Assembly (NCBI GenBank): GCA_016703745.1
Contig: JADJBK010000006.1
Coordinates: 1,984,001 to 2,048,000, forward strand
Direction of reading: 5' to 3'
DNA: 64,000 nucleotides
Origin: Nitrosomonas sp.
GTDB taxonomy: Bacteria; Pseudomonadota; Gammaproteobacteria; Burkholderiales; Nitrosomonadaceae
Program-made: the position numbers and the translations under genes
Part shown: one piece after another, positions 18,443-27,706 of the stretch
Layout: each line of letters opens with the position of its first letter
Numbering within the stretch: position 1 is the first letter of the stretch
Notes under the pieces: generated by a model
The model's input: only the letters and a program-made list of their open reading frames with translations
The model's database searches: none
Told to the model about the DNA's origin: nothing

Positions 18443-19537
18443 ATGATCGAACCGGATAGAATCATTTCCACTTCCTCCCTTTCTCCTCGCGAAGAAGCGC
18501 TGGAACGCGCTTTGCGCCCCAATCAACTCGATGAGTATGTCGGGCAGGAGAAAATACGTGAGCAACTGCAAATCTTTATCGCAGCTGCACGGCAACGTCA
18601 GGAAGCACTCGATCATGTGTTGCTGTTTGGCCCGCCTGGCTTGGGAAAAACTACGCTTGCCCATATTATTGCTCGTGAAATGGGTGTCAATCTGCGTCAC
18701 ACGTCCGGTCCGGTGCTGGAACGCGCAGGTGATCTGGCGGCATTACTAACCAATCTACAACCCAACGATGTGCTGTTTATTGACGAAATTCACCGTTTAT
18801 CACCTATCGTTGAAGAAATTCTCTATCCGGCAATGGAGGATTATCAGCTCGACATTATGATTGGTGAAGGCCCTGCGGCACGATCGGTCAAGATCGATCT
18901 ACCACCTTTTACTCTGGTGGGAGCAACGACCCGTGCGGGTATGCTGACCAATCCATTACGTGACCGCTTTGGCATAGTTTCCCGATTAGAGTTTTATACC
19001 GCTGACGAGCTCACCAGAATTGTGGCGCGCTCGGCCAGATTGCTTGAAATTATCACCGCAGATGACGGTGCAATGGAAATTGCCCGCCGCTCACGCGGCA
19101 CACCGCGTATTGCTAATCGTTTACTGCGTCGCGTTCGTGATTTTGCACAGGTCAAGGCAAATGGCGTCATCGACAGTCAGGTAGCCGATGCCGCGCTCCG
19201 TATGCTCGATGTGGATGCGATCGGGCTGGATGTGCTTGACAGAAAATTGTTGCTGGCAGTCATGGAAAAATTTGGCGGAGGCCCAGTCGGCGTAGATAAC
19301 CTGGCTTCTGCCATCAGTGAAGAGCGAGACACTATCGAAGAAGTTCTGGAACCCTACCTGATCCAGCAGGGATTTCTGCAACGTACTCCTCGCGGTCGGA
19401 TTGCAACAGCGGCCACCTATCAACATTTTAATCTGCTTCCGGTTGCGCACTCCCAGCAATTAAGCCTGTTTGCTCATCATATCCCCGCTGATGAAACGGC
19501 TACTGACGAATCCCTTATCCAATCGACTCCAGAATAA
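18443..19537 (+). CDS. ruvB: Holliday-junction helicase motor RuvB
   Basis: RuvB is the AAA+ hexameric motor that drives branch migration with RuvA. Its 364 residues include Walker A GPPGLGKTTLA at about 56-66, Walker B LFIDEIHRL, the sensor 1 strand TLVGATTRAG with the following arginine finger region (TNPLRDRFG), and a C-terminal winged-helix part (EPYLIQQGFLQRTPRGR). It is the last gene of the yebC-ruvCAB run. A strong hairpin directly after its stop ends the transcript. Confidence 0.97.
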   Translation: MIEPDRIISTSSLSPREEALERALRPNQLDEYVGQEKIREQLQIFIAAARQRQEALDHVLLFGPPGLGKTTLAHIIAREMGVNLRHTSGPVLERAGDLAALLTNLQPNDVLFIDEIHRLSPIVEEILYPAMEDYQLDIMIGEGPAARSVKIDLPPFTLVGATTRAGMLTNPLRDRFGIVSRLEFYTADELTRIVARSARLLEIITADDGAMEIARRSRGTPRIANRLLRRVRDFAQVKANGVIDSQVADAALRMLDVDAIGLDVLDRKLLLAVMEKFGGGPVGVDNLASAISEERDTIEEVLEPYLIQQGFLQRTPRGRIATAATYQHFNLLPVAHSQQLSLFAHHIPADETATDESLIQSTPE

Positions 19538-19564
19538 AGAAGGGTGCCAACAGGCACCCTTCTT
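19537..19564. terminator. Bidirectional terminator between ruvB and the porin gene
   Basis: AAGAAGGGTGCC (19537-19548) pairs perfectly with GGCACCCTTCTT (19553-19564) around the loop AACA, a 12-bp stem. Its outer A and T runs can act as the poly-U tract in either direction. It lies between the convergent ruvB (+) and porin (-) genes and probably serves both. Confidence 0.9.
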
Positions 19565-19590
19565 TACAGCAAGTTAACTAATCGTATTGA

Positions 19591-20775
19591 TTAGAAATCG
19601 TGACGCAAGCCTACCGAGTAAACGTTACGATCGGCATCCACGCCTACCAGGTTTCTGTCTTTAACCCAGACACGCTGATAACCACCAAACAGGCTGGAAC
19701 GACGGCTCAGGCTGTGAATCACACCAACGGTGATATTTTCGACATTACGTTTGGCAATGAAGCCTTCGCTTTTTGCTTCAGTCATACCACCTTGCGCAAC
19801 CAGCATGGTATTGCCAATCGTGTAATCGCCACCTGCCATCCACAGATAGCCATCGCCATTTGTATTCATGGCTGAATTACATTGGCCACGGCCACCATCC
19901 AGGCTGAGAGGACCTGCAGCACTGCCAAATGCAGCTGCATCGGTACAAGTGGCGGCACCACCAAACGGATTGGCGTTGTTCACCCATTCAAACTGGCCAC
20001 GTAAACGGAAACCAGCAAAACCCACGAGTGCGCCACCGCGCCAGATTTCCTCATCTTTTCTCACGCCGCTCAATTTCTGGAATTTGCTAACATTATCACG
20101 GGAATAGCCACCGAAAATATTGAAGTCAACGTCATTGAATTGCGCGCTGTATTTACCGGCAACCTGAAAATCCCACTCACCGTTTTCGCCACCGGAATTA
20201 GCTGGATTCAATAATGGATCACGCTTATCAGCATCGCCTGGCATCAACAAAGCGGACAACGCGAAGCCTTCAACTACGGGTGAATCAAAACGCACGGCAC
20301 TGTTGACGAAACTGTTGTCACCTGCGCCTAAACCATTTTGTGATGCAGTCATCAAACCACCGCTACCGTTTGCGTGCAAGCTGGTGTAGGCAAAAGGATC
20401 GATCGAGTGACCACCGGCAAAGTCCTTGAATGGGGATTGCACGCGACCAAATTTCAATTCACCCCATTGTTCGCCACCCAGACCAACCCATTGTTCACGA
20501 GCAGTCTGGTTGGAACCGGCGCCGGGGTTAAAAGAAAACTCAACACGGCCAATTGCTTGCAGGCCCATTCCTAAATCCTCAGCAACCTGCAGTCCCCAGC
20601 GGGATTGCAGCGCATCGTCAACAATAGCAGTTTGTGCATTGAAACCATCTACATCGACAGTGGCATATTCAGCTTGCAAACGGCCAAAGATAGTAACGTG
20701 TGTGCCATCAGCGGAAGCCACCAAAGGTGCTGCCAGCGCGCCAGCGACTGCCAGCGAAATCAGTCTTTTTTTCAT
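19591..20775 (-). CDS. Outer-membrane porin, Gram-negative Porin_4 type
   Basis: This 394-residue trimeric general-diffusion-type porin begins with a clear signal peptide (MKKRLISLAVAGALAAPLVASA). The mature start HVTIFGRLQAEYATV is typical of betaproteobacterial porins. The last residues, YSVGLRHDF, end in the terminal phenylalanine needed for barrel insertion. The ATG is preceded by AAGGAGA. An AT-rich 270-base gap upstream separates it from recQ and should carry its own promoter, although I could not fix the boxes. Internal loops include a GSAAGPLSLDGGRGQC segment with cysteines. Solute preference is unknown. Confidence 0.9.
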   Translation of the reverse strand: MKKRLISLAVAGALAAPLVASADGTHVTIFGRLQAEYATVDVDGFNAQTAIVDDALQSRWGLQVAEDLGMGLQAIGRVEFSFNPGAGSNQTAREQWVGLGGEQWGELKFGRVQSPFKDFAGGHSIDPFAYTSLHANGSGGLMTASQNGLGAGDNSFVNSAVRFDSPVVEGFALSALLMPGDADKRDPLLNPANSGGENGEWDFQVAGKYSAQFNDVDFNIFGGYSRDNVSKFQKLSGVRKDEEIWRGGALVGFAGFRLRGQFEWVNNANPFGGAATCTDAAAFGSAAGPLSLDGGRGQCNSAMNTNGDGYLWMAGGDYTIGNTMLVAQGGMTEAKSEGFIAKRNVENITVGVIHSLSRRSSLFGGYQRVWVKDRNLVGVDADRNVYSVGLRHDF

Positions 20776-21045
20776 TTGAAACTCTCCTTAAGAAAAAAAC
20801 AACAAAAATTATCGTATTGCATACTGCTTGTCCGTAATCTGCCAACAGAACGCATTAACCAATTTATCCACTGCTAGATTAATACTCACTGACCCAATAG
20901 GGTTAGGCGGATTGTGCACAAGACATTTCATCGATGCAACAATAAACCCGTATTTTTTGATTTTATGATCACTTTTTGTTGTATTTGAGCAACAGTTGCG
21001 ATTGTTCCAGAAGAAATGCGCCGACAAATACTCTTTTATTAGAGA

Positions 21046-22848
21046 TTAGCCGCCTGTCCTGTATAAAATTTTCAGCAACGACTCCCCGTAGCGCGCAAAC
21101 TTGGTGGTGCCCATACCAGATACCTGTTGTAACGCTTGGCTGGATTGTGGTCGCAGACGTATCAATTCCAGCAGAGTCGTATCGTGAAAAACAACATAGG
21201 CCGGCACACCGTGATCTTTGGCAACCGTTTGCCGCCAGAGCCGCAGTGTTTCCCAGAGTAGCTGGTCGGGGGGTGAAAAATGATCGGGGTAATTCGCTTT
21301 TTTATTTTTTTCCAGCTTCCGTTCAGGCTGAAACCTAAGCAGGATTTTATGCTGATTACGCAAAATTTCCCGTGCAGACTGGGCTAGTTTCAGCGTATTG
21401 CGCTCATCACTTACCTCCAGGTAGCCGCGTGCCAGCAGATGCCTGAAAATCGCGCGCCAGCCAGCGGCATCCAGTTCCTGGCCGATACCGAATGTACTGA
21501 TTTTGTCGTGATTCCATTGTTTGATCCGCGTGGTCAGCTTGCCCAGTAGAACATCAACCAGATATTCCACACCAAAGCATTGACCCGTCCGATAAATACA
21601 GGACAACACTTTTTGCGCGGAGATCGTCACATCCTGAGCGGGCAAGCTCTCTCGACAGATGTCGCAATGACCACAAACAGAATAGTTTGGTGTTTCTCCA
21701 AAATACTGAAGCAGGTGCACTCGGCGGCAGGCTGTGGATTCGCACAACTTGAGCAGGGCATCCAGCCGATTGAGTGCAGCCTGTCTGATTGGTGCCGGTG
21801 TTGGGTTGAAGTCGAGCAAGCGGCGGGATTTGATGATGTCTCCATATCCGTAAGTCATCCAGGCATCAGCGGCAAGACCATCGCGCCCGGCTCGTCCCGT
21901 TTCCTGGTAATAACTCTCGATACTCTTGGGTAAATCCAAATGAGCGACAAAGCGAACATCCGGTTTATCAATTCCCAACCCAAATGCAGTCGTGGCCACC
22001 ATTACGATATTCTCACCATACAAAAAATCCTTTTGATGCTGGCTACGTGTGGCGGTATCCATTCCAGCATGATAAGGAAGCGCAGTAATGCCCTGAGTAG
22101 TTAGCCAGACTGCTGTTTCCTCCACTTTTTTACGTGAGCGACAGTAGACAATCCCGCTGTCACCGGCGTGTTCCTGGTGGATAAAATCGAGCAAACGCTC
22201 ACGACTATTGGATCCATCCACGATTCGGTAATACAGGTTCGGACGGTCAAAGCTGCTGATAAAGGTGGGCGCTTGCTGCAAACCCAGGCAGGAAATGATA
22301 TCAGCACGAGTTTTGTCATCGGCGCTGGCGGTCAACGCAATACGCGGTATCTCTGGAAATTTTCTGGGGAGCAGTGAAAGCTGACTGTATTCCGGCCGGA
22401 AATCATGCCCCCATTGTGAGACACAGTGCGCTTCATCAATTGCAAACAGTGATAGGGAAGCACGTTGCAATAATGTCTGAAAACGTTGAGTTAATAACCG
22501 CTCCGGCGCGACATAAATCAGATCGTAAACACCGGCCAGCATAGCTTGCTCAACCTTCAATGCATCTTCTGCTGGTAGCGATGAATTCAGATAAGTCGCG
22601 CGTACACCCAGCTCATTGAGTGCCGCAACCTGATTTTCCATTAATGAGATCAGGGGTGAAACCACGATAGCGACACCCTCTCTCATTAATGCCGGAATCT
22701 GATAACACAATGATTTCCCACCTCCGGTGGGCATCAACACCAGACAATGGCCACCATCAACCACATGTGAAATAATTTTGTCCTGCTGTCCACGAAAATC
22801 AGAAAACCCAAAGATTTCTTTGAGAATAGCGCGCGCTTTGGTGGTCAT
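21046..22848 (-). CDS. recQ: ATP-dependent DNA helicase RecQ
   Basis: This 3'-5' DNA helicase acts in recombination and repair and is full length at 600 residues. Visible are Walker A TGGGKSLCYQ (41-50), the DEAH box in FAIDEAHCVSQWGHDFRPEY, helicase motif VI in YYQETGRAGRDG, the zinc-binding cysteines around residues 373-400 (ending CGHCDIC), a winged-helix RQC part, and a C-terminal HRDC domain (LRLWRQTVAKDHGVPAYVVF). Its ATG overlaps the hslR stop (ATGA), so it depends on hslR for transcription and perhaps translation. The IS5 insertion just upstream of hslR may therefore alter recQ expression too. Confidence 0.96.
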   Translation of the reverse strand: MTTKARAILKEIFGFSDFRGQQDKIISHVVDGGHCLVLMPTGGGKSLCYQIPALMREGVAIVVSPLISLMENQVAALNELGVRATYLNSSLPAEDALKVEQAMLAGVYDLIYVAPERLLTQRFQTLLQRASLSLFAIDEAHCVSQWGHDFRPEYSQLSLLPRKFPEIPRIALTASADDKTRADIISCLGLQQAPTFISSFDRPNLYYRIVDGSNSRERLLDFIHQEHAGDSGIVYCRSRKKVEETAVWLTTQGITALPYHAGMDTATRSQHQKDFLYGENIVMVATTAFGLGIDKPDVRFVAHLDLPKSIESYYQETGRAGRDGLAADAWMTYGYGDIIKSRRLLDFNPTPAPIRQAALNRLDALLKLCESTACRRVHLLQYFGETPNYSVCGHCDICRESLPAQDVTISAQKVLSCIYRTGQCFGVEYLVDVLLGKLTTRIKQWNHDKISTFGIGQELDAAGWRAIFRHLLARGYLEVSDERNTLKLAQSAREILRNQHKILLRFQPERKLEKNKKANYPDHFSPPDQLLWETLRLWRQTVAKDHGVPAYVVFHDTTLLELIRLRPQSSQALQQVSGMGTTKFARYGESLLKILYRTGG

Positions 22849-23276
22849 TCTCCGTTGATCAGCCGCTGTAGATTGCGTCGAACACGCTTGGTGGGGCGTC
22901 CTCTTACTTCCAAACGAGGTTGCATCCTGAGTATTTCAGTAAGTTCCTGTCGGGCGATACGGCTTTCCTCTGTCTCCTGATAGAGCATTTGTGCAACGGC
23001 AGCCGATCCCCGCCTGTTTGATAATGCCAATACGTTGACATGGTAACGGTACTCGCCAATTCGGATATCCAGTCTGTCACCTTCGTTCAATGTTTTGGAT
23101 GATTTGGCGCGCACGCCATTGACTTGTACCCGGCCTTTTTCAATTGCCTCTGCCGCCAAAGAGCGTGTCTTGAAAAAACGGGCAGCAAACAGCCATTTGT
23201 CGATACGACATTTCTCATGCTGAAGTGGTGTTGCCGAGGATGGTATTTTTTTAAGGAACCTCTGAAAAACAAACAT
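22845..23276 (-). CDS. hslR: S4-domain RNA-binding protein HslR, 5' end replaced by IS5
   Basis: This is an Hsp15-type protein that binds stalled 50S subunits carrying nascent chains in related bacteria. The S4 domain is clear (CRIDKWLFAARFFKTRS, then AIEKGRVQVNG and GDRLDIRIG), with a basic tail. The first seven codons of the present frame lie inside the IS5 element, whose end supplies an in-frame ATG without a good ribosome site. If the IS and one TTAA copy are removed, the frame joins to ATG-GCG-GTT-AAA-AAA-ATA, so the ancestral ATG is now stranded at 24457-24459 on the far side. Translation in the present state is uncertain. It overlaps recQ. Confidence 0.85.
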   Translation of the reverse strand: MFVFQRFLKKIPSSATPLQHEKCRIDKWLFAARFFKTRSLAAEAIEKGRVQVNGVRAKSSKTLNEGDRLDIRIGEYRYHVNVLALSNRRGSAAVAQMLYQETEESRIARQELTEILRMQPRLEVRGRPTKRVRRNLQRLINGE

Positions 23277-24448
23277 TCTGAACGGCAGTCACTCAAAAAC
23301 TAGCCACTATTTTCAAATAGTGACGCTGATTTTTATGAAAACAGCTATTTCTCTCTGGAAACAAGTCCATTTACTGGCTTGTTTTCAAATTTCAGACGCA
23401 ACAAGGCGTCGACGTTCATAGGCGTCACCACGGATGACGTTGGCAATGGCTGTCAGGAAGGTCAAACGGGCCGCATTTTTGGCCAGGCCGCGATAGCGAT
23501 TTTTAGCATACCCAAAGCGGATTTTGATATCCCGAAACACGTGTTCGACTTTGGCGCGGCGTTTCGCCAGTTCGCGGGCGGCCCCGCGCAGTAGTTGAGC
23601 CGCGCCGGAATCGTCTTTCGTGAGCCTGGCCAGTTTGCCCGGACGCATCGTGATTACGCAGACTGGAGGGTTTTCTGCCGGCATCTCCGGGCGTTTATCC
23701 AGCCCCTGATATCCGGCATCGCCATGGACAAACTGTTCCTCGCCATGCAGCAGGGCGGCGGCTTCGGCAACGTCGCTGACATGCCCCGAGGTTACTTTGA
23801 GCGTATGCACCAACCCGGTTTCATGATCGACGCCGATATGAAACTTGCTGCCGAAAAACCATTGATTGCCCTTTTTGCTGGAATGCATTTCTGGATCACG
23901 CGACCGGCTTTTATTTTTGGTTGAAGTCGGTGCGGCAATCAGGCTGGCATCGACGATGGTGCCGGCTTTCAAGAACAACCCACGCTCACTCAGTGTTTGG
24001 TTGATGACCTGGAAGATTTGATCCATCAACCCGTGTTTTTCCAGTAAATGTCGAAATTGCAAAATGGTGCTTTCATCCGGCACGGCTTCCAGACGAATGC
24101 CGCAAAAACGGCGCAGTGATTCAATCTCATACAGCGCATCTTCCATGCCCGGATCGGAATAGTTGTAGATAATTTGCGCAACATGCGCGCGCAGCATCAA
24201 TTCCAAGGCAAATGGTTTGCGGCCACGCCCATTGCCTGGCGCATAGTGTGGTTCAATAACATCAATCATAGCCTGCCAAGGCAATAATCCATCAAGTTGA
24301 TCGAGAAACTTCTCGCGGCGCGTGACTTTGCCCTTATTGGCGTATTCGGCATCAGCAAAACTCATCTGTTGGTAAGGTTTCATGAATAGCTTCTCGAAAA
24401 AGTTTGATGCAGAATTATATCGGTGATCGGTTATTGATCAGAGGTTCC
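23255..24448. mobile_element. Complete IS5-family insertion sequence
   Basis: The element is 1194 bp. The left end is GGAACCTCTGAAAAA and the right end, read inward, is GGAACCTCTGATCAA, inverted repeats matching at 13 of 15 positions. Both sides carry TTAA (23251-23254 and 24449-24452), a 4-bp duplication that fits the YTAR target preference known for the IS5 group. One full-length transposase gene fills it. Intact ends, ORF and duplication suggest a recent and possibly still mobile copy. It lies within the first codons of hslR. Confidence 0.93.
23385..24383 (-). CDS. IS5-family DDE transposase
   Basis: This 332-residue transposase of the IS5 group catalyses excision and insertion of the element. 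It opens with MSFADAEYANKGKVTRRE and an N-terminal domain with DGLLPWQAMIDVIEPHY, typical of this group. The catalytic acids lie in GTIVDASLIAAPT, in VHGDAGYQGLDKR and in RRAKVEHVFRDIKIRFGY. Between them is the KFHIGVDHETGLVHTLKVTS strand region. No frameshift or stop is present, so it may be active. It reads in the same direction as hslR and could supply weak transcription into it. Confidence 0.95.
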   Translation of the reverse strand: MKPYQQMSFADAEYANKGKVTRREKFLDQLDGLLPWQAMIDVIEPHYAPGNGRGRKPFALELMLRAHVAQIIYNYSDPGMEDALYEIESLRRFCGIRLEAVPDESTILQFRHLLEKHGLMDQIFQVINQTLSERGLFLKAGTIVDASLIAAPTSTKNKSRSRDPEMHSSKKGNQWFFGSKFHIGVDHETGLVHTLKVTSGHVSDVAEAAALLHGEEQFVHGDAGYQGLDKRPEMPAENPPVCVITMRPGKLARLTKDDSGAAQLLRGAARELAKRRAKVEHVFRDIKIRFGYAKNRYRGLAKNAARLTFLTAIANVIRGDAYERRRLVASEI

Positions 24449-24526
24449 TTAACCGCCATAGCTGGCACAGAATGAACCGCAATTGATGTCCGGATTATAA
24501 CTGCCGGACATGTTAGCAAATTTCAG

Positions 24527-25348
24527 TTAAAAAAAGCTCATAATCAAACTCACCAGCATCCCGAAGGCAATACACCCTGCTATCGCTGCAAAACCACGTT
24601 GCAGCAGGGTTTCGTTGAAGCGGCCAGCATAAAAGCGGCCGACCAGCATGCCTGATACGGCGCCCAAACCAAACGGTATCGCGATCACCCATTGCATGGC
24701 GCCGACAAAAGCAGCAGAGAGAAAACCTGCCGTCGAAATCAGCGCGATGGCAGCGAGAGAGGTGGCAACCAGGGATTGCATGGGAAGCGTGGTTGCGCGC
24801 TTAAGTACGGGAATGATGACGAATCCTCCACCCACGCCCAGCAGGCCAGACAAGAATCCGGTTGATAGTCCTGCAAGTACCAGCGCTTTGGCGCAAGGCT
24901 CGTTCCAGATGAGGCGGCCCTTAACGGTATCGAACTGACAGTGCGCAGACTCGGGCAATACAGATTTTTCAAGTAGTTCATGCTGGCTGGATGATTGAAA
25001 CATACGCCAGCCAGCATAAGCCAATACCACTGAAAATAATAACGTCAACAGCAGATCAGGCAGAAATTGCGCCACCCAGATACCAAGTGGCGCAACCAGC
25101 ATACCCATTACAGCAATCAGACCTGCCGCACGATAACGCACAATTTTCAGGTTGCTAAACGCGAGGTAAGCCGCGATAGCTGCTGACAATGCCACGGCGA
25201 GCAAGGCAATAGGTGCGGCCTGTGTCATGGACAAGTTCAAACCAAAAACCAGCAGGGGAATCGCGATAATCGCTCCACCCGCACCGGTCAAAGCCAGAAT
25301 GAAACCGGTAACTGCTCCCAACATCAGGCTGATCAGCACTATTTCCAT
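24527..25348 (-). CDS. TauE/SafE-family anion exporter
   Basis: This 273-residue membrane protein has about eight helices and belongs to the TauE/SafE family, which exports small sulfur-containing anions such as sulfite or sulfoacetate. The family repeat is visible as TGAGGAIIAIPLLVFGLNLS near the N-terminus and GLLGVGGGFVIIPVL in the second half. It follows the sulfide:quinone oxidoreductase gene in the same direction with a 24-base gap. Given the persulfide-dioxygenase-type gene nearby, whose chemistry yields sulfite, sulfite export is a reasonable inferred role. Confidence 0.85.
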   Translation of the reverse strand: MEIVLISLMLGAVTGFILALTGAGGAIIAIPLLVFGLNLSMTQAAPIALLAVALSAAIAAYLAFSNLKIVRYRAAGLIAVMGMLVAPLGIWVAQFLPDLLLTLLFSVVLAYAGWRMFQSSSQHELLEKSVLPESAHCQFDTVKGRLIWNEPCAKALVLAGLSTGFLSGLLGVGGGFVIIPVLKRATTLPMQSLVATSLAAIALISTAGFLSAAFVGAMQWVIAIPFGLGAVSGMLVGRFYAGRFNETLLQRGFAAIAGCIAFGMLVSLIMSFF

Positions 25349-25372
25349 GTCAATACAATTCGATAAGGGTGT

Positions 25373-27076
25373 TTAGTTGACACCCGTTGAACGTGCCAGC
25401 CATTCGCGTCCCTTCAGCATAGCGTTCCAGTATAGCCATGGAAAAAACCTGGCTTTGAGCCACCAGTAAGATTTACGGGCAACGGTAGGGTCAAGTGGGA
25501 AACTGGGAAGCAGTTTTCCGCCGAAACCAAATTCAGCAAGAATGACTTTGCCATTTTCCACTGTCAGCGGGCAAGCGCCATAGCCGTCATAAATCAATTT
25601 TGGCTCCAGCCCTTCACGTGCGGCCAGCAGATTTTCAGCAACGATGACAATCTGTTTTCTGGCGGCAGCGGCCGTCTTGGCATTGGGCGAGGAACAAGCA
25701 TCACCCAATGAGAAAATATTTGGGAAGCGCGCGTGCTGCAGGGTTTTAGGATTGACTTCACAGAAACCGCTGCTGTCGGCCAGTGGGCTGTTGCGCAAAA
25801 AATCTGGTGCAGCCTGCGGCGGGGTGACATGCAGCATATCAAACGGTTTTTCAACACGCGTGACTTGTCCGTGCTCATCTTTGACTTCGAATGTAGCCAG
25901 CTTTCTGTCACCATCAACCTTGACCAGATTGGAATTGAAGGCCAGTTTGGCATGATAACGATTGATATACGCCATCAACGGTGGGACAAATTCGGCCACA
26001 CCAAACAAAGCGGGAGTCGCCGTATTGAATTCGACATCGATTTTATCGAGTACCCCTTGCTTCTGCCAGTGATCACAGGATAAATACATGGCTTTTTGCG
26101 GCGCGCCAGCGCACTTGATCGGCATGGGTGGCTGAGTGAACAGAGCTTTGCCGTTTTTTAACTGCTTGACCAACATCCAGGTATAAGGTGCAAGGTCAAA
26201 CCGATAGTTGGAAGTGATGCCATTCTTGCCAAGTGTTTGCTCAATACCCTCGATCTTTTCCCACGCGAGACGAATACCGGGGCAAACGATCAGCTGCTGA
26301 TAGCTAATGGCCCGACCATCGGCCAACTGCACCAGATTGTTATCCGGCAAAAAGCCCGCTGCGGCTGCCTGAATCCACTGTACGCCTTTGGGCATAACCG
26401 AAGCCATGTCACGTACCGTATCCGCCGGGTCAAAGGCACCGCCGCCAACCAGTGTCCATGCTGGCTGATAATAATGCTTGTCATTTGGCTCGATGATGGC
26501 AATACGTATTGAAGAACGCCGGTTCAGCAGACTGGCGGCGATACCAATACCCGCCGATCCCCCGCCTACTACAACAATATCGAAAGCATTGTCCCAATGG
26601 CATGCGGGGATAACGGGTGCTGTTCTTTGTTCAGGATGTTGATACGTAAACGCATGCGTTTCTGGTGCACCCCCTTCCCAGTTACACGCGTCGGTAATCG
26701 TGTCTTGCTCGGGCAGCGGGATCTGTGTCGACTCGTCCACAGCATATAACGCCGTGGCACGCTTGCCTGAGCCACAAAAAGCAAATACGGGTTCAGGCAG
26801 CGTTTTTAGTAGCTGCTGGAAGGCCTCGCGCTTCTCAGCATTCACCCCGCCAATGACAACGGGTAGATAGGAAAACTGCAAACCTGCTGCTTCTGCGGCT
26901 ATTTTTAAGGCATCGCTTGTCGGCTGCGCCTCGCCACCCTCTCCATCAGGACGGTTACAGATAATCGATTTGTAGCCCGCCGCTGCAATTGCAGGAATGT
27001 CTTCCGGATTGATCTGGCCGGATACGGAAAAATTCTCATTTAGTTTATTCCAGCTTGCTTCAGTTGTCGTATTCAT
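25373..27076 (-). CDS. Sulfide:quinone oxidoreductase with N-terminal phosphatase-like (DUF442) domain
   Basis: This is a two-part protein of 567 residues. Residues 1 to about 115 form a DUF442/beta-lactamase-hydrolase-like domain with the CX4R loop FCGSGKRAT at 100-108. From residue 166 a flavoprotein begins with DIVVVGGGSAGIGIA. It resembles eukaryotic-type SQR (SQOR): the catalytic-cysteine peptide PIKCAGAPQKAMYLS, the stretch MLHVTPPQAAPDFL, the second cysteine in SLGDACSSPNAKTAAA, and an amphipathic C-terminal membrane-binding tail (FFPWLYWNAMLKGREW). It likely oxidises sulfide to persulfide and passes electrons to quinone at the inner membrane. A thiol-sensing ArsR repressor is encoded just upstream. 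Confidence 0.88.
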   Translation of the reverse strand: MNTTTEASWNKLNENFSVSGQINPEDIPAIAAAGYKSIICNRPDGEGGEAQPTSDALKIAAEAAGLQFSYLPVVIGGVNAEKREAFQQLLKTLPEPVFAFCGSGKRATALYAVDESTQIPLPEQDTITDACNWEGGAPETHAFTYQHPEQRTAPVIPACHWDNAFDIVVVGGGSAGIGIAASLLNRRSSIRIAIIEPNDKHYYQPAWTLVGGGAFDPADTVRDMASVMPKGVQWIQAAAAGFLPDNNLVQLADGRAISYQQLIVCPGIRLAWEKIEGIEQTLGKNGITSNYRFDLAPYTWMLVKQLKNGKALFTQPPMPIKCAGAPQKAMYLSCDHWQKQGVLDKIDVEFNTATPALFGVAEFVPPLMAYINRYHAKLAFNSNLVKVDGDRKLATFEVKDEHGQVTRVEKPFDMLHVTPPQAAPDFLRNSPLADSSGFCEVNPKTLQHARFPNIFSLGDACSSPNAKTAAAARKQIVIVAENLLAAREGLEPKLIYDGYGACPLTVENGKVILAEFGFGGKLLPSFPLDPTVARKSYWWLKARFFPWLYWNAMLKGREWLARSTGVN

Positions 27077-27184
27077 GGTGTGTTCCTTATGAAAAAACTT
27101 AAAAGGATTGGAGACGATGTGAGGATAGAGTTGATTTTAGGAATTTACTTTGGTTACGTGGGAAATATGCCAGGAAGAAAAATT

Positions 27185-27541
27185 TTATTCATTTTTCTGA
27201 CAATAAAGCATATACAGGGTATGCATAACAGTAGATACCTCGTGGCTTGCCAGGGTATAGAAAATATATTTCCCGCTGCGCTCCGTGGTGACCAGCTGTT
27301 CCTCACGCAACACGGTCAATTGTTGTGATAACGTCGGCTGCCGGATGCCCAGCAACTGCTCCAGCTCACTTACGCTTTTGCTACCCAGCATGAGCTGGCA
27401 CAGAATCAGCAGTCTGTCCTCATTCGCTAATATTTTTAAGAGAGCACATGCCTTGGCTGCCGAAGCCTTCTCCTGTAGCAAAGCAGACATATCTTGCCCC
27501 GCAGGAATGGACTCTACTTTATTTTTAGTATCTGTATTCAT
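27185..27541 (-). CDS. ArsR-family thiol-sensing repressor, BigR/SqrR-like
   Basis: This 118-residue winged-helix repressor has its recognition helix in IRQPTLSQQLTVLREEQLV and its wing in TTERSGKYIFYTL. Cys48 (LLILCQL) and Cys114 (LYMLYCQ) are 66 residues apart, the same spacing as the two cysteines that form a sulfur bridge in SqrR. There are no metal-binding CxC motifs of the ArsR/SmtB metal sensors. It lies upstream of the SQR and exporter genes and divergent from the persulfide-dioxygenase-type gene. It probably represses the whole set until reactive sulfur appears. Confidence 0.87.
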   Translation of the reverse strand: MNTDTKNKVESIPAGQDMSALLQEKASAAKACALLKILANEDRLLILCQLMLGSKSVSELEQLLGIRQPTLSQQLTVLREEQLVTTERSGKYIFYTLASHEVSTVMHTLYMLYCQKNE

Positions 27542-27628
27542 TATGAAGTGTTGCTGTAATAATTTATCACTAACTACTGGCAGTTGAAGTACTCACCCAC
27601 TCGCCATGCCAATCATCATAGCAGAATA

Positions 27629-27661
27629 TAATATATTAAAAAAAAATATTTTTAAATATAT
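27629..27661. promoter_or_regulatory. AT-rich palindrome, candidate operator of the ArsR repressor
   Basis: In the gap between the divergent repressor and hydrolase genes, ATATATTAAAAA (27631-27642) is mirrored by TTTTTAAATATAT (27649-27661), an imperfect inverted repeat. BigR-type repressors are known to bind AT-rich palindromes of this sort between divergent genes. The site overlaps the likely promoters of both transcripts. Confidence 0.5.
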
Positions 27662-27706
27662 CGTTTAATGATATTATGTTTCTGCATTAACTAACAGGAG
27701 AATATC

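Noticed and set aside
23595..23924. 109-codon plus-strand ORF inside the IS
   Set aside because: Antisense shadow of the IS5 transposase.
24487..24510. Stem TGTCCGG/CCGGACA between the exporter and hslR
   Set aside because: The stem is real, but there is no T-run on the minus strand, so I do not call it a terminator; it may equally be part of the old hslR leader.
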